DNA from: Cognatilysobacter bugurensis
GTDB lineage: Bacteria > Pseudomonadota > Gammaproteobacteria > Xanthomonadales > Xanthomonadaceae
Assembly: GCF_014652095.1 (NCBI RefSeq)
Contig: NZ_BMYD01000001.1
Coordinates: forward strand, 659,466 to 723,465
Reading direction: 5' to 3'
DNA length: 64,000 nt
A program made the translations under genes and the position numbers. The notes under the pieces were generated by a model, which saw only the letters and a program-made list of their open reading frames with translations, did no database searches and had not been told where the DNA came from. Positions 8,859 to 17,860 of this stretch are shown piece by piece. Each line of letters starts with the position of its first letter. Position 1 is the stretch's first letter.

Positions 8859-9620
8859 TCAGGCGTTCGCGTGCGCCGCTGCGGCGGCGAGGATGGCGTC
8901 CGCATCGTCTGATGACGCGACTTCGGCGCCGCCCTGGGTCGCTGCCGCCTGCTCCTCGAGGGCGGCGGCCCAGTCGAGTTCGTGCGCGTCGACCGCGACC
9001 TGGCCCAGCACCGCATCGATGTCGACGTCCGCGCCGAGCGGTGCATCGACCTCCGCTGCCGGTAGGCCGGCGGCCCGTTGTTCTTCGAGCGCGGCGGCCC
9101 AGGCCAACTCCGCTTCGCTCATGTTCGCGTCTTCGCGGATGACCGCGTCGACATCGATATGGGTCGCCTGCGTCACCGGTGGCGACGAGGGCAGGGCGCT
9201 GCCCACGCCGAGCAGCCGCTCGCACAGGCGGGCGCCGGCCTCGGTCGTGGCGAGCGTCCAGGGCGCGACGGGCGGCTGGCCCGGGCGCAGGGCTCGGGGC
9301 TCGCACAGCCATGCAGTCGCCGCGTCGTGCGAGCCCAGTGCTTCGTGGGCCTGCGCGAACAGCCGTATGGCCCGCACGATCCGATCCGTCTCGGCCGGCG
9401 TGAAGCGGCGCCCGAGCATGAGCGTCAGGCGCGCGTGATCGGCGCGTACGAACACGTCTCGCGGAAGCGGCACCGCGTCCGACAGCTGCGCCCACGACTC
9501 GGCGGCGAGGCCGGAGCGCGTGAGTTCGAACACGTCGAGCTCGCTGGCCAGGGGCAAGCCGAGCAGCTTGCCCATGCGGGCAAGGACGGGATCGTCGGAG
9601 GGGGTGGGGGTCATGCTCAT
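8859..9620 (-). CDS. Hypothetical acidic protein with a C-terminal duplicated motif
   Basis: A 253-residue protein from the ATG at 9620 (an alternative ATG lies at 9614); no family was recognised. The N-terminal half is a mixed globular sequence (ARMGKLLGLPLASELDVFEL, PAETDRIVRAIRLFAQAHEAL). The C-terminal 90 residues are acidic and Ala-rich and hold two copies of a motif AELAWAAALEEQ / HELDWAAALEEQ, each preceded by DVDAV or DIDAV. There is no signal peptide or membrane helix. It faces dinG across a 178-base divergent gap, which could suggest shared regulation. Function unknown. Confidence 0.6.
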   Translation of the reverse strand: MSMTPTPSDDPVLARMGKLLGLPLASELDVFELTRSGLAAESWAQLSDAVPLPRDVFVRADHARLTLMLGRRFTPAETDRIVRAIRLFAQAHEALGSHDAATAWLCEPRALRPGQPPVAPWTLATTEAGARLCERLLGVGSALPSSPPVTQATHIDVDAVIREDANMSEAELAWAAALEEQRAAGLPAAEVDAPLGADVDIDAVLGQVAVDAHELDWAAALEEQAAATQGGAEVASSDDADAILAAAAAHANA

Positions 9621-9798
9621 GGTCGCGGCCACGTCATCGGCCGGTCGGGCGGAGCCTTGAGTGCCGGGCGCCGGGAACGCGCGAGCCGTCACGGCGGGCG
9701 CGGGCATGCGCGGACGGTGTCCCGGATCCCCCCGGCTGAGACAGCGAGACGCGACAATGCCGGCCGTTCGTCTTCTCGTGCCCGCGCGGCATCGCCTC

Positions 9799-11916
9799 AT
9801 GAACCAGCCCAGCCGTCCGCGCGTCCTCGACGAAGCGGCCAAATCGGCCGTCCGCGAGGCCTACGAGAAAGTCACGAGTCGCTTGCCCGGCTTCGTGCCG
9901 CGACGCTCCCAGCGCAGCCTCATCGCGACCTCGTCGCGCGCGCTCGGGGCGTCGGGCGGATTCGCGGTGGCTGAGGCGCCGACCGGCACCGGCAAATCGC
10001 TCGGCTACCTGATCGCGGGCATCCCGACGGCGAAGCTCGGCAAGCGCAAGCTTGTGCTGTCTACCGCTACCGTCGCACTCCAGAGCCAGCTGATGGGACG
10101 AGACCTGCCTGCCTTCCTCGAAGCCACCGGCCTCGAGATGAAGGTCGCGCTCGCAAAGGGGCGGCAGCGCTACCTCTGCGTGCGCGACGCGATGGACCTC
10201 GCCGGCGGGCAGACCGCGCAGATGGACCTCGGGCTGGAGATTCCGCTGGCCGGTTGGCCGCACCCGCCGCAGCTCGCGGAGATCAAGGCCGTGCAGGCGC
10301 TCGTGAGCGCATTCGACCAGGGCCGCTGGAACGGCGACCTGGACGAGGCCCCGGCCGCGATCCCCGACACCGTCCGCCCGCTGCTCAGCACCACGTCGGG
10401 CGCGTGTTCGAACAGTCGTTGCGCGCATGCACTGCGCTGCCCGGTGCTCGCGGCGCGCAAGGACGTGCGGGACGCCGACATCGTCGTGGCGAATCACGCG
10501 ATGGTGATCGCTGCGCTCGAGCTGGATGGCGACGCTGACGCGGAAGCGCCGGCCGAAAATTTCCTCATCGGTGACCCGGCCTCGTGCACGTTCGTGTTCG
10601 ACGAGGGGCATCACCTGGCCTCCGTTGCGATCGAGTCGGGCGCGGCGCGCCTGCACATGGGCGCCCTCGGACGCCGGCTCACGAAAATGGGGCCCGTGTT
10701 TGCCGCCCCGTTTCGACTGCTCGAGAAGGACAAGATCGGCAGCCGCGAACTGGCCGACGCGCACGCCGACCTCAAGCGCCTCACTGATGCGGTCAAGGCG
10801 TTCGACCTGCGTCTGCAGACCAGCTGGACGCCCGACTTCAACGAGCGCGACCCGATGTGGCGTGCGCCGCTCGGCCGCATCCCGGACGAGTGGCGCGTCA
10901 CGGCCCAGTCGCTCGCCGCGGACACCGCGAGCCTGCTTGAATGGCTCGACGGCGCGCGCCGCCGCGTGCTCAAGAAGGACGGCCCGAAGAGCCACGAGAC
11001 CGTCACGCGCGCAATGGGGCAGGCGGTCGAGCAACTGCGCGAGGCCGACGAGCTGTTTGCCGCGTGGGGGCGCCAGGACCGCGACGGCGAGCCGCCGCAT
11101 GCGCGGTGGATGACGGTCGGCTTCGACAAGGGCCTGATCTGCCACGCGTCCCCGGTGTCCGCCGCAAAGCTGCTGCGCCAGCGGCTGTGGTCCAAGGCCG
11201 ATTCCGTGCTCGTGACGTCCGCGACGCTGAGCGCGGGCGGCAACTTCAAATCCTTCGCGGCGTCGGTCGGGCTGCCCGCCGAGGCCGAATGCGCTTCGCT
11301 GCCATCGCCGTTCGACCTCGAAAAACAGGCCGTGCTGCAGGTGCCGGCGTTTCCGGTGTTGCCGGACAACGAACGGCACCCGCAGGCGCTGGCCGACTGG
11401 CTGTCGCGCGAGCTCGACTGGAAGGCCGGCTCGCTCGTGCTGTTCACCTCGCGCCGCAAGATGGAGCAGGTGCACGCGCTGATGCCGGCCTCGCGTCAGC
11501 TGCAGATCCGCATGCAGGGCGCGCTCGGCAAGCAGGCGCTGGTCGACGCGCACTGCGCGGCCGTGGACGCAGGGGACGGCAGCGTGCTGTTCGGGCTTGC
11601 GTCGATGGGCGAAGGCCTCGACCTGCCGCGCGATTACTGCTCGACCGTCGTCATCACGCAGCTGCCGTTCGCCGTTCCCACCGAGCCCGTGCTCGCGACA
11701 AAGTCCGAATGGCTGGAGTCGCGCGGGCAGAACCCGTTCCTGCTCGTCACCGTGCCCGAAGCGATCCGCGTGCTGACGCAGTACGCCGGCCGGCTCATCC
11801 GCACGCAGGACGACACCGGGCGCATCGTGCTGCTCGATCGCCGCGTGGTCGAGAAGCGCTACGGGCGCGACATTCTTGACGCATTGCCGCCGTTCCGGCG
11901 CGAGATTCACCGCTGA
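9799..11916 (+). CDS. dinG: ATP-dependent DNA helicase DinG
   Basis: A 705-residue XPD-like superfamily 2 helicase. Motifs in order: Walker A in EAPTGTGKS (K66), the motif Ia strand VLSTATVALQSQ, four clustered cysteines of the iron-sulphur domain around SGACSNSRCAHALRC plus the earlier RYLCVRD, the Walker B variant DEGHH, then SATLSAGG and the C-terminal GLASMGEGLDLP with QLPFAVPTEP. These are diagnostic of DinG, which unwinds 5'-3' and resolves R-loops and G-quadruplexes during repair. Length is normal for the family. The ATG at 9799 was chosen because the upstream in-frame part is not conserved-looking. Confidence 0.95.
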   Translation: MNQPSRPRVLDEAAKSAVREAYEKVTSRLPGFVPRRSQRSLIATSSRALGASGGFAVAEAPTGTGKSLGYLIAGIPTAKLGKRKLVLSTATVALQSQLMGRDLPAFLEATGLEMKVALAKGRQRYLCVRDAMDLAGGQTAQMDLGLEIPLAGWPHPPQLAEIKAVQALVSAFDQGRWNGDLDEAPAAIPDTVRPLLSTTSGACSNSRCAHALRCPVLAARKDVRDADIVVANHAMVIAALELDGDADAEAPAENFLIGDPASCTFVFDEGHHLASVAIESGAARLHMGALGRRLTKMGPVFAAPFRLLEKDKIGSRELADAHADLKRLTDAVKAFDLRLQTSWTPDFNERDPMWRAPLGRIPDEWRVTAQSLAADTASLLEWLDGARRRVLKKDGPKSHETVTRAMGQAVEQLREADELFAAWGRQDRDGEPPHARWMTVGFDKGLICHASPVSAAKLLRQRLWSKADSVLVTSATLSAGGNFKSFAASVGLPAEAECASLPSPFDLEKQAVLQVPAFPVLPDNERHPQALADWLSRELDWKAGSLVLFTSRRKMEQVHALMPASRQLQIRMQGALGKQALVDAHCAAVDAGDGSVLFGLASMGEGLDLPRDYCSTVVITQLPFAVPTEPVLATKSEWLESRGQNPFLLVTVPEAIRVLTQYAGRLIRTQDDTGRIVLLDRRVVEKRYGRDILDALPPFRREIHR

Positions 11917-12142
11917 CGCGCGCTCGGGTGCGGGATAGCCGCTGTCACAGCTGCCGCCCCGCTGCGTATCGCCGCGGCTGTGCACGTTGTCGGTGGTGAG
12001 CGCAGGCCCGCCGTGGCGCCCGTCGCGGAGGAGCTGGCCTGAACTGCACGCAACGCTTCACGTAACGCTTGCACCTCGTTTCCCGTCGCCGCCCATGCTC
12101 CACGACGGCGCAATCAGCGCCGTGCACTTCGAAGGACAAGTC

Positions 12143-12508
12143 ATGACGACGTATCGCATCCTGCTGGCCGCATCGCTGTCCTTCGCCTTGATGGGATGCG
12201 GCAGCAACGACGAGCAAGCGCAGGCACAGAGCCCCGCCATCGAGTCGTCCACGCCGCTCGGTAATGCCGGCCCGCCGCCGGGCGCCGCGCCTGCATCCGG
12301 CTTGGGCGACGCCAATACCGCGCCGGACCTCTCAGCGACCTCCGCGGCGACCCAGCCGATCGCAACCGACGGCAGCACGGTGGCCGCCGACGGAACCAAT
12401 GCAGGCACCGCTGCGTCGGACACGACCGGCGACGCCGGGCAGATGCAGGGGCAGGAAATGGACACCGCCACCGACACCGCTCCCGCCCAGACCCCGCCGA
12501 CGCAGTAA
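12143..12508 (+). CDS. Small low-complexity lipoprotein
   Basis: A 121-residue protein with a strong GAAGGA ribosome-binding site 6 bases before the ATG. The signal MTTYRILLAASLSFALMG is followed by Cys19 in an LMGC lipobox. The mature part is disordered and rich in A, T, S, P, D and G, ending in TAPAQTPPTQ. No domain is recognised; similar short lipoproteins are common in Lysobacter-type genomes, and another of the same style lies at 17351. Function unknown. Confidence 0.65.
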   Translation: MTTYRILLAASLSFALMGCGSNDEQAQAQSPAIESSTPLGNAGPPPGAAPASGLGDANTAPDLSATSAATQPIATDGSTVAADGTNAGTAASDTTGDAGQMQGQEMDTATDTAPAQTPPTQ

Positions 12509-12545
12509 CGGCATTCCGCTGCCGCAAGAGACGGCAGCAGGCGAG

Positions 12546-12567
12546 CGCCCGGCCTCAGCGCCGGGCG
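12546..12567. terminator. GC hairpin between convergent genes
   Basis: CGCCCGGC / GCCGGGCG stem with loop CTCAGC between the stops of the lipoprotein gene (+) and the DUF6630-like gene (-). No T-tract on either side, so it is only a possible terminator. Confidence 0.35.
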
Positions 12568-12618
12568 TGTGCGCCGCCGCGGACGCGCTCAAGTCACGTC
12601 GGCTGCGGGTCTGCGTGT

Positions 12619-13164
12619 TTATGCCGCGCCGGGTCGAACGTCGATGCCCAGCGCGGACGCAACGAGGCGCATCGCCTCGTTGTCCTCGCTCCGCGTGATC
12701 CAGCCCGCGTGCAGGTCATGCCCGGCGTCGCGCACCCACAGCGTGTAGTGATGCTCGCGCAACCGGTCATACGCGGTGCCGATCAACGACTCGGCATCCG
12801 CCGCGTCGAGGAATTCATCGTCCGTCGGGTCTTCGACGCCCCAGTCGATGTGGAGATTCCACCGCGACGCGAGCTCTTCCAGGCTCTCCACCAACGCCCG
12901 GGTATCCGCCACCTCCACACGGAAGCCCGACTTCCAGTCGATCACGTCCGCCAGCGGCTCGATCGGGTCGTCTCCGCCTTGCACGACCATCGCAGTCTGC
13001 CAGCGCTCGAACTGCTCGCGCGCGGCCTCTTCGTCGCCCGGGTTGATCAGCAGCAGCAGCTGCCAGACCACCTGCTCGAGCGCGGCCTCGTCGTCGAGGT
13101 CGTGCTCGGTGCGAAAGCTCTGCGCGAAATTGTCGTCGGGGTCGAATTCCGAATGCATGCGCAT
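12619..13164 (-). CDS. DUF6630-like cytoplasmic protein
   Basis: A 181-residue acidic soluble protein. The start is ATG 13164, with a second in-frame ATG at 13158; neither has a good ribosome-binding site. Characteristic segments are WQLLLLINPGDEEAAREQF, ADVIDWKSGF, LASRWNLHIDWG and IGTAYDRLREHHYTLWV. From memory this matches the DUF6630 family, which has no known function. It lies 58 bases downstream of the FAD oxidoreductase on the same strand and may be co-transcribed. Confidence 0.6.
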   Translation of the reverse strand: MRMHSEFDPDDNFAQSFRTEHDLDDEAALEQVVWQLLLLINPGDEEAAREQFERWQTAMVVQGGDDPIEPLADVIDWKSGFRVEVADTRALVESLEELASRWNLHIDWGVEDPTDDEFLDAADAESLIGTAYDRLREHHYTLWVRDAGHDLHAGWITRSEDNEAMRLVASALGIDVRPGAA

Positions 13165-13222
13165 GCACGTCGATGGCGGCGGGCGCACAGCATGCGACAC
13201 CGTGCGTGGGCGCGTCATCCTG

Positions 13223-14323
13223 CTAGCTGCGCCCTTTGTGAAAATACACCTGCTCCGCGGCCCAGCGCAGCGGCGGCGAATGCAGCAGCAGGTCGAACGG
13301 CCAGTCGAACTGCAGGCGGTCGTACGCCCAGCGCAGCGCGCGCTTCCTGCGAAAGCGCGGAGCCGCCCGCACGGCGACGTCCTCGGGCCGTGGGCCATCG
13401 TCGAGGCGGTGCGCGGCGATCGCCCGCCCCACGGCCCAGCCGTGCTCCCATGCCGAGTGAATGCCTCCTGCGGTCACCGGTGACACGATGCCGGCCGCGT
13501 CGCCGATCAGGATGGCGCGGTCGCGCGCCATATCGAAGACGGGTCCGCTGCAGGGGATCAGTCCCGCCCGCGTGTGACCCGGCCGCAGGTGTCGCGGCAG
13601 TCCGCCCGCTTGCCCCACGCGCAGCAGGAAGCCGTCGATGTCGGGTACCCGCGCGCGGTGCGGGTCGTGCCGCAACGCGAGGCCCGCCTGGACCCCGGTC
13701 GGGTTCTGCGCGATCCAGCCGATGTAACCGGGCGCATAGCGTTTGCTGATGAAGCAGTGCAGTGCACCCGGCTCGGCGAGCATCGCGCCTGGAAACTCGT
13801 ATTCGATGCCGTAGAGGAACTCGCGCACGCCACCGAGGCCGCACCGCTCGGCGACCCGCGAACGCGCCCCGTCGGCGCCTACGAGGTATTGGACGCGACC
13901 GACCCCGTCCACATCCCAGCCGCCATCGATGCGCCGCGCATGCTTGAACGAGCAGCGCAACCTCAGGTCGACACCGGACGCGCGCATGCGAGCGGCGAGC
14001 CATCGCATCAGCTCGGGCGTGTCGGTGGACAGGAAGTAGTAGCCGGGCGCGGCCAACGCGACCTGCCGCAGGTTCGGCGCGTACAGGCGCACCTCGTCGA
14101 TACGACGCGTGAATGCCGCCGGCACTTGCCCCAGCAACGTCTGTTCGGCGGCTTCCTTGACGATGATGCCGGTCGTGTGCAGCTTGTCGCCGGGATCGCT
14201 TTTGCGCTCGAGCACGACCACGCGCAGACCGCGCTCCGCGGCAGCGATCGCGCACGCGGCGCCGGCAAAGCTGGCGCCGACGATCACGACGTCGGCCGTG
14301 AAGGAGGATGGGGAGTTCGCCAT
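13223..14323 (-). CDS. FAD-dependent oxidoreductase, geranylgeranyl-reductase-like
   Basis: A 366-residue flavoprotein. The N-terminal dinucleotide-binding strand-turn-helix is ADVVIVGASFAGAACAIAA, the mid-chain FAD motif is YLVGADGARSRVA, and the C-terminal FAD motif is ILIGDAAGIVSPVTAGGIHSA, the combination typical of the geranylgeranyl reductase and aromatic hydroxylase superfamily. The C-terminal tail RWAYDRLQFDWPFDLLLH fits small bacterial members that oxidise or reduce lipidic or quinone-like substrates; the actual substrate cannot be inferred. Length is normal. It precedes the DUF6630-like gene by 58 bases. Confidence 0.8.
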   Translation of the reverse strand: MANSPSSFTADVVIVGASFAGAACAIAAAERGLRVVVLERKSDPGDKLHTTGIIVKEAAEQTLLGQVPAAFTRRIDEVRLYAPNLRQVALAAPGYYFLSTDTPELMRWLAARMRASGVDLRLRCSFKHARRIDGGWDVDGVGRVQYLVGADGARSRVAERCGLGGVREFLYGIEYEFPGAMLAEPGALHCFISKRYAPGYIGWIAQNPTGVQAGLALRHDPHRARVPDIDGFLLRVGQAGGLPRHLRPGHTRAGLIPCSGPVFDMARDRAILIGDAAGIVSPVTAGGIHSAWEHGWAVGRAIAAHRLDDGPRPEDVAVRAAPRFRRKRALRWAYDRLQFDWPFDLLLHSPPLRWAAEQVYFHKGRS

Positions 14324-14457
14324 GGAGCCGCTTCCGGAAAGGTGCGGACACGATGGCGATGCGCGGAGAAGCCGGAATGGCGCGGGTGTGAGGCGAATCT
14401 GAAGTCCGGCGGTCGCGGCCTCTGCTTACCGGCCTGCGTCGCCTTTGGAGTGGGGCA

Positions 14458-15387
14458 CTACCTGCGGACGCCCAGCACGCCGTCGAGCGCGAGTCGAGTC
14501 TTGAATCCCGCGGCCTCGAGGCGCTTTGCCACCTCGCGCGGTACGTCCCGCCCGCTGGTCAGCTTGTTCGGACTGCCGGTGTAGTGGAACAGCCGCGCGC
14601 CGCGCCGGGCCACGCGTGCGAGCTCCCCATAGAACGCCTGCGAGTACAGCTCGCCTGCGATGCCGAACCGCGGCGGGTCATGCAACAAGGCGTCGAACGC
14701 GGCGTCGGGCAGGGTCGTGATGGCCTGCGACACGTCCGCATGCGACAGCTGAAGCCGGCCTCCGGCCGCCGCCGCATCGGGGTCAGGCGACCAGGGGTTG
14801 AGTGTGCGCAGCCACAGGACGTCGGCATTTTTCTCGAACGAGCGAATGCTCGCCGCCCCCGCCTCCAGGCAACGGCGCGCGAAATAGCCCAGCCCGCCGC
14901 AGGTGTCGAGCACGGGCTTGCCGCGCGGCTCGACCAGCGCGACCTTTCGTTGGGCATCGTCGAGCGGAGACTCTTTCGATGTCGGCAGCATCTTGATGCC
15001 GTCGATCTCGAAGGTAGGCACCTGCCATTCCGTGGGCACCAGCTTGATCAACGAGCCTGAGAATCGCGATACGGGCGCAAACTCCTCGCCATCCCAGAAG
15101 TAGATCGTGCGGTCCTTGAGCTTGGCGGGATAGGGGTAGGACCCGTCCCGCCACCGCCATTGCGTCGCGTCCAGCAGCACTTCCTCCTGCGTGCGACCGA
15201 GGTCGAGCGTGCCGGGCCACCGGCCGTGCCCGGCGCCGCGCGCAGCGAGGATCGCGTCGAGCGTTTCGCGGGTCAGTAAGGGACCGGTGTAGTGCGGCAA
15301 GTAACGAACTCCGATCAGGGGCTGGGGACCCAAGGTGTGTGCCGCCAAGCGCGTCGACCGCGCAGTGTTGAGCCGTTTGGCAAGCAT
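14458..15387 (-). CDS. COG2521-like (archaeal-type) SAM-dependent methyltransferase
   Basis: A 309-residue protein. The C-terminal Rossmann methyltransferase has motif I as VLDTCGGLGYFARRCLEAGA, an acidic motif II (SFEKNADVLWL, then TLNPWSPD), motif IV as LLHDPPRFGIAGELYSQAFY, and RGARLFHYTGSPNK. The combination NPWSP / HDPPRF / ELYSQ.FY / FHYTG matches what I know of COG2521, described mainly from archaea. The N-terminal 110 residues form a separate module that may bind the substrate. The start is uncertain: the ATG at 15387 lacks a clear ribosome-binding site and the first 25 residues could be non-coding. Substrate unknown. Confidence 0.7.
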   Translation of the reverse strand: MLAKRLNTARSTRLAAHTLGPQPLIGVRYLPHYTGPLLTRETLDAILAARGAGHGRWPGTLDLGRTQEEVLLDATQWRWRDGSYPYPAKLKDRTIYFWDGEEFAPVSRFSGSLIKLVPTEWQVPTFEIDGIKMLPTSKESPLDDAQRKVALVEPRGKPVLDTCGGLGYFARRCLEAGAASIRSFEKNADVLWLRTLNPWSPDPDAAAAGGRLQLSHADVSQAITTLPDAAFDALLHDPPRFGIAGELYSQAFYGELARVARRGARLFHYTGSPNKLTSGRDVPREVAKRLEAAGFKTRLALDGVLGVRR

Positions 15388-15847
15388 CCGAGCCGCCAGC
15401 CAAGGATGACAGGGCGCGAACTATACGGTCGGGATCCTACGCGCGCACCTGCGAGCGCAACCCGCGCTTAAACAGGGTCGAACGACATGACTGCAGCGGC
15501 TTCGTATCTCGCTGTTAGTCGTATGTCCGACACGGCGTGCAAGTCACAGGCCAGCTTGGTGTCGTGCGGCAAGTCAGATGCGCTTGTAGTAGGCGCGCGC
15601 GGTCCGTAAAGACGCCCATCCACGCTCTCTTATAAAGCTTGCGCCGCTGGGTGGGCGCCGCTGGTAAAGGCATCCATCAATCCAACAAAGGCCGTGCCTG
15701 CGATATGGATGAGGACGAAATTAATCAAGAACAAATCTTATAAAGGTCTGTCCGTCCGCGCGGGGTACGGGCGTTGTCACGCAATGCCACGGATGTTCTG
15801 GCGTGATGCCGCAGCTGCGGACGCGGCGCCTTGCGGGGGCAAGCACA
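15388..15847. other. Divergent intergenic region, no gene seen
   Basis: 460 bases between the methyltransferase (-) and the first tyrosinase (+). It is lower in GC than its flanks around 15610-15740 (for example TCTTATAAAGCTT and GGACGAAATTAATCAAG), consistent with promoters for one or both genes. No RNA gene or repeat was recognised. Confidence 0.5.
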
Positions 15848-17134
15848 ATGGCTACGATGTCTCGTCGCGCATTTGTCCACGGAATCGCGACCGTGCCAAT
15901 AGGTTTGTGGGCCGCGCGCGTGACGCACGCGCAGCCGGTCGCGACGTACGTCAGGCCGGATATCGCGAGCACACGCGGGCGGGAGATGGTGCGCATTCTC
16001 GCCGATGCCGTGCGCCGGATGCGCTCGCGCAGTGATCGCGATGCACGAAGCTGGCGATGGCAGTGGTACACGCACTTCGTCAGTGGATCGACGACAAAGG
16101 CATCCGAGCTGAGCCGCATTTTCGGCACGGCATGGAGCGCGCAGCGCGCCTTCGCAAATGAGGTGTGGAACACCTGCCAGTCCCATGCCGGACAGAACCC
16201 CAACCATTTTCTTCCGTGGCATCGGATCTACGTTCACCATTTCGAGCACATCGTCAGGGAGGTGAGCGGTCGGCCGGATTTCGCTCTCCCGTACTGGAAC
16301 TACACCTCGCTCGATCCCGCCAAGCGTGGCGTCGTCCCGCGCGAGTTCCGGCTCCCGAACGATTCCCTGCTGTCGTCACTGCACCGTGCCGACCGCACCG
16401 GCCTCGCAAACGCGGGACTGCCGATCCATCGAGATCAGCCCGGCGATCCCATGGATGTGCGCACGGCCATGAGCCGGCAGAGTTACGTGACCGTCGGATC
16501 CGTCAACGGCTTCTGCAGGGAAGTGGACGCCGGCATCCACGGGCGCATCCACGTGTTAGTGGGCACGCGAATGAACATGGGGCAGATCTCCTACGCGGCC
16601 CAGGACCCGCTGTTCTGGGTGCATCACGCGAACATCGATCGCCTGTGGGCGAGTTGGAACGAGAACGGCCGCATCAATCCGACCTCCGGCAGCTGGCGCG
16701 ACCGCAGATTCGTGTTTGCCGACCGCCTGGGAATGCGCGTGACGGCGCGCCTGCGCGACGTGTTCGATGCCCGGGCACTCGGTTATGCGTACGACCGATA
16801 TGTCGGAGTGGACGGCCGCGAGCGCGCCGCGTCGACGTCACTTGCCGCTGAAACGGGCTCCACGCTGAGCAACCTGGCAGCGCGTGGCGACGCGACGTCA
16901 CGTGTACCGGAGCATGTTGCCTCTGCGAGGCCGCTCGAGCTGGCCGGCGGGGGTACACGGGCCGGCCTTCGCATGAAGGAGGGTTATCCGCTCACCGGAC
17001 TCGACCCGGGCGGGCAACGCGCAAGCCACCTCGTCGTCAAGAACCTCCACGCTCGGGCGCTGTCCGGACGGACCGGCCGATCGAACTCGTCGTCGTCCCC
17101 GGTGGCAGGCCCACCCGTGACGCGCGGCCTATGA
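15848..17134 (+). CDS. Tat-exported tyrosinase (copper oxidase) with a deleted, frameshifted C-terminus
   Basis: A 428-residue protein from the ATG at 15848. It has a twin-arginine signal (SRRAFVHG then TVPIGLWAARVTHA). All copper ligands are in place: CuA histidines in YTHFVSG, CQSHAGQ and FLPWHR, and CuB histidines in GIHGRIHV and the signature DPLFWVHHANID. The core parallels the intact paralogue at 20524, but after LVVKNLHA the reading frame ends in an unrelated SGRTGRSNSSSS tail. In another frame, downstream DNA still encodes RPIELVVVPGG and MIGTIQLVWQ up to a TGA at 17161-17163, matching the end of the paralogue. A net loss of 196 bases (228 against 32 between matching landmarks) removed the C-terminal lid domain and shifted the frame. 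The catalytic core could still oxidise phenols. Confidence 0.85.
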   Translation: MATMSRRAFVHGIATVPIGLWAARVTHAQPVATYVRPDIASTRGREMVRILADAVRRMRSRSDRDARSWRWQWYTHFVSGSTTKASELSRIFGTAWSAQRAFANEVWNTCQSHAGQNPNHFLPWHRIYVHHFEHIVREVSGRPDFALPYWNYTSLDPAKRGVVPREFRLPNDSLLSSLHRADRTGLANAGLPIHRDQPGDPMDVRTAMSRQSYVTVGSVNGFCREVDAGIHGRIHVLVGTRMNMGQISYAAQDPLFWVHHANIDRLWASWNENGRINPTSGSWRDRRFVFADRLGMRVTARLRDVFDARALGYAYDRYVGVDGRERAASTSLAAETGSTLSNLAARGDATSRVPEHVASARPLELAGGGTRAGLRMKEGYPLTGLDPGGQRASHLVVKNLHARALSGRTGRSNSSSSPVAGPPVTRGL

Positions 17135-17163
17135 TCGGGACGATCCAGCTGGTCTGGCAGTGA
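17135..17163 (+). pseudogene. Out-of-frame remnant of the tyrosinase C-terminus
   Basis: In the frame shifted from the upstream gene, these bases still encode IGTIQLVWQ followed by TGA. That is nearly identical to the last residues of the intact tyrosinase (IGTVQLVWQ) and marks the ancestral end of the first copy. Confidence 0.75.
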
Positions 17164-17350
17164 TGGAAGACAGCAGTGAGAGCCGACGCCGTCGCCTACG
17201 CCGCACTTCGTTCAAAGGATGAGCTTGTACACACGTTGCCGACAGCAATGAATCGCCCGCAACACTTAACGACTTGCTTGCACTTCCCGGCGCCGGGGGT
17301 CGCATCCTGCGCCCGACGCACTCAGCGTCATGCCCAAGCGGAAGCTCACG

Positions 17351-17695
17351 ATGACCATGAATAAGTTGTTCCTTGCCGCCTCGCTCGGCCTTGTTCTCGC
17401 AGCTTGCGCAGGTGAGCAGGCTGAAACGGCGGCCGTGGAAGCCCCTGCGGCCATCGAGGCGCCGGCTGCCGGTGAAATCCCGCAGGCGGGTGCAGAAGGG
17501 ATCGTTACGGGTTCGCCCGAAGAGAACGTGATCGGCACTGATGCCAATGTCGGCGCGACGACTGCCGATGCGGGCGCACTTGGTGAGCCTGTCGTCGATC
17601 CGAACGCCCCCACGGTCGCGGATCCGATGACCACTGAGCCCGTCCTCGAAGGCAACGCCGAGGTTGACGCAGAGGCCGAGTTACCGGTTGAGTAA
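17351..17695 (+). CDS. Small low-complexity lipoprotein
   Basis: A 114-residue protein with GGAAG 6 bases ahead of the ATG at 17351. The signal MTMNKLFLAASLGLVLAAC has a perfect LAAC lipobox, Cys19. The mature part is acidic and repetitive (AVEAPAAIEAPAAGEIPQAG, DANVGATTADAGALG) and likely unstructured. It resembles in style the lipoprotein at 12143. A strong terminator follows. Function unknown. Confidence 0.65.
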   Translation: MTMNKLFLAASLGLVLAACAGEQAETAAVEAPAAIEAPAAGEIPQAGAEGIVTGSPEENVIGTDANVGATTADAGALGEPVVDPNAPTVADPMTTEPVLEGNAEVDAEAELPVE

Positions 17696-17746
17696 GCGCG
17701 TTGGTTGCGGCCCCTGGCAGGGGCTGGCCAGTGCTGGTTGTTCCAT

Positions 17747-17777
17747 CGCCGGCCCGCGGAAGCGGGTCGGCGTTTTT
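17747..17777 (+). terminator. Rho-independent terminator
   Basis: CGCCGGCCCGC, loop GGAA, then GCGGGTCGGCG and TTTTTG: an 11-bp stem with one mismatch 50 bases after the lipoprotein stop. Confidence 0.85.
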
Positions 17778-17860
17778 GTGCAATGCAGGCGCAGCCCCAC
17801 CCGGGCCGTCCCAGCGCCGGTGCTACAGTCCCGGCCCTTCGCCAGCGCGGTAATCGACGT

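Noticed and set aside
9634-11985. A very long open frame on the - strand opposite dinG
   Set aside because: It is the GC-driven mirror of dinG: no motifs, no ribosome-binding site, and unnatural His/Arg/Gln-rich composition. The same applies to long antisense frames at 3462-5366, 36271-37659 and 38963-41062.
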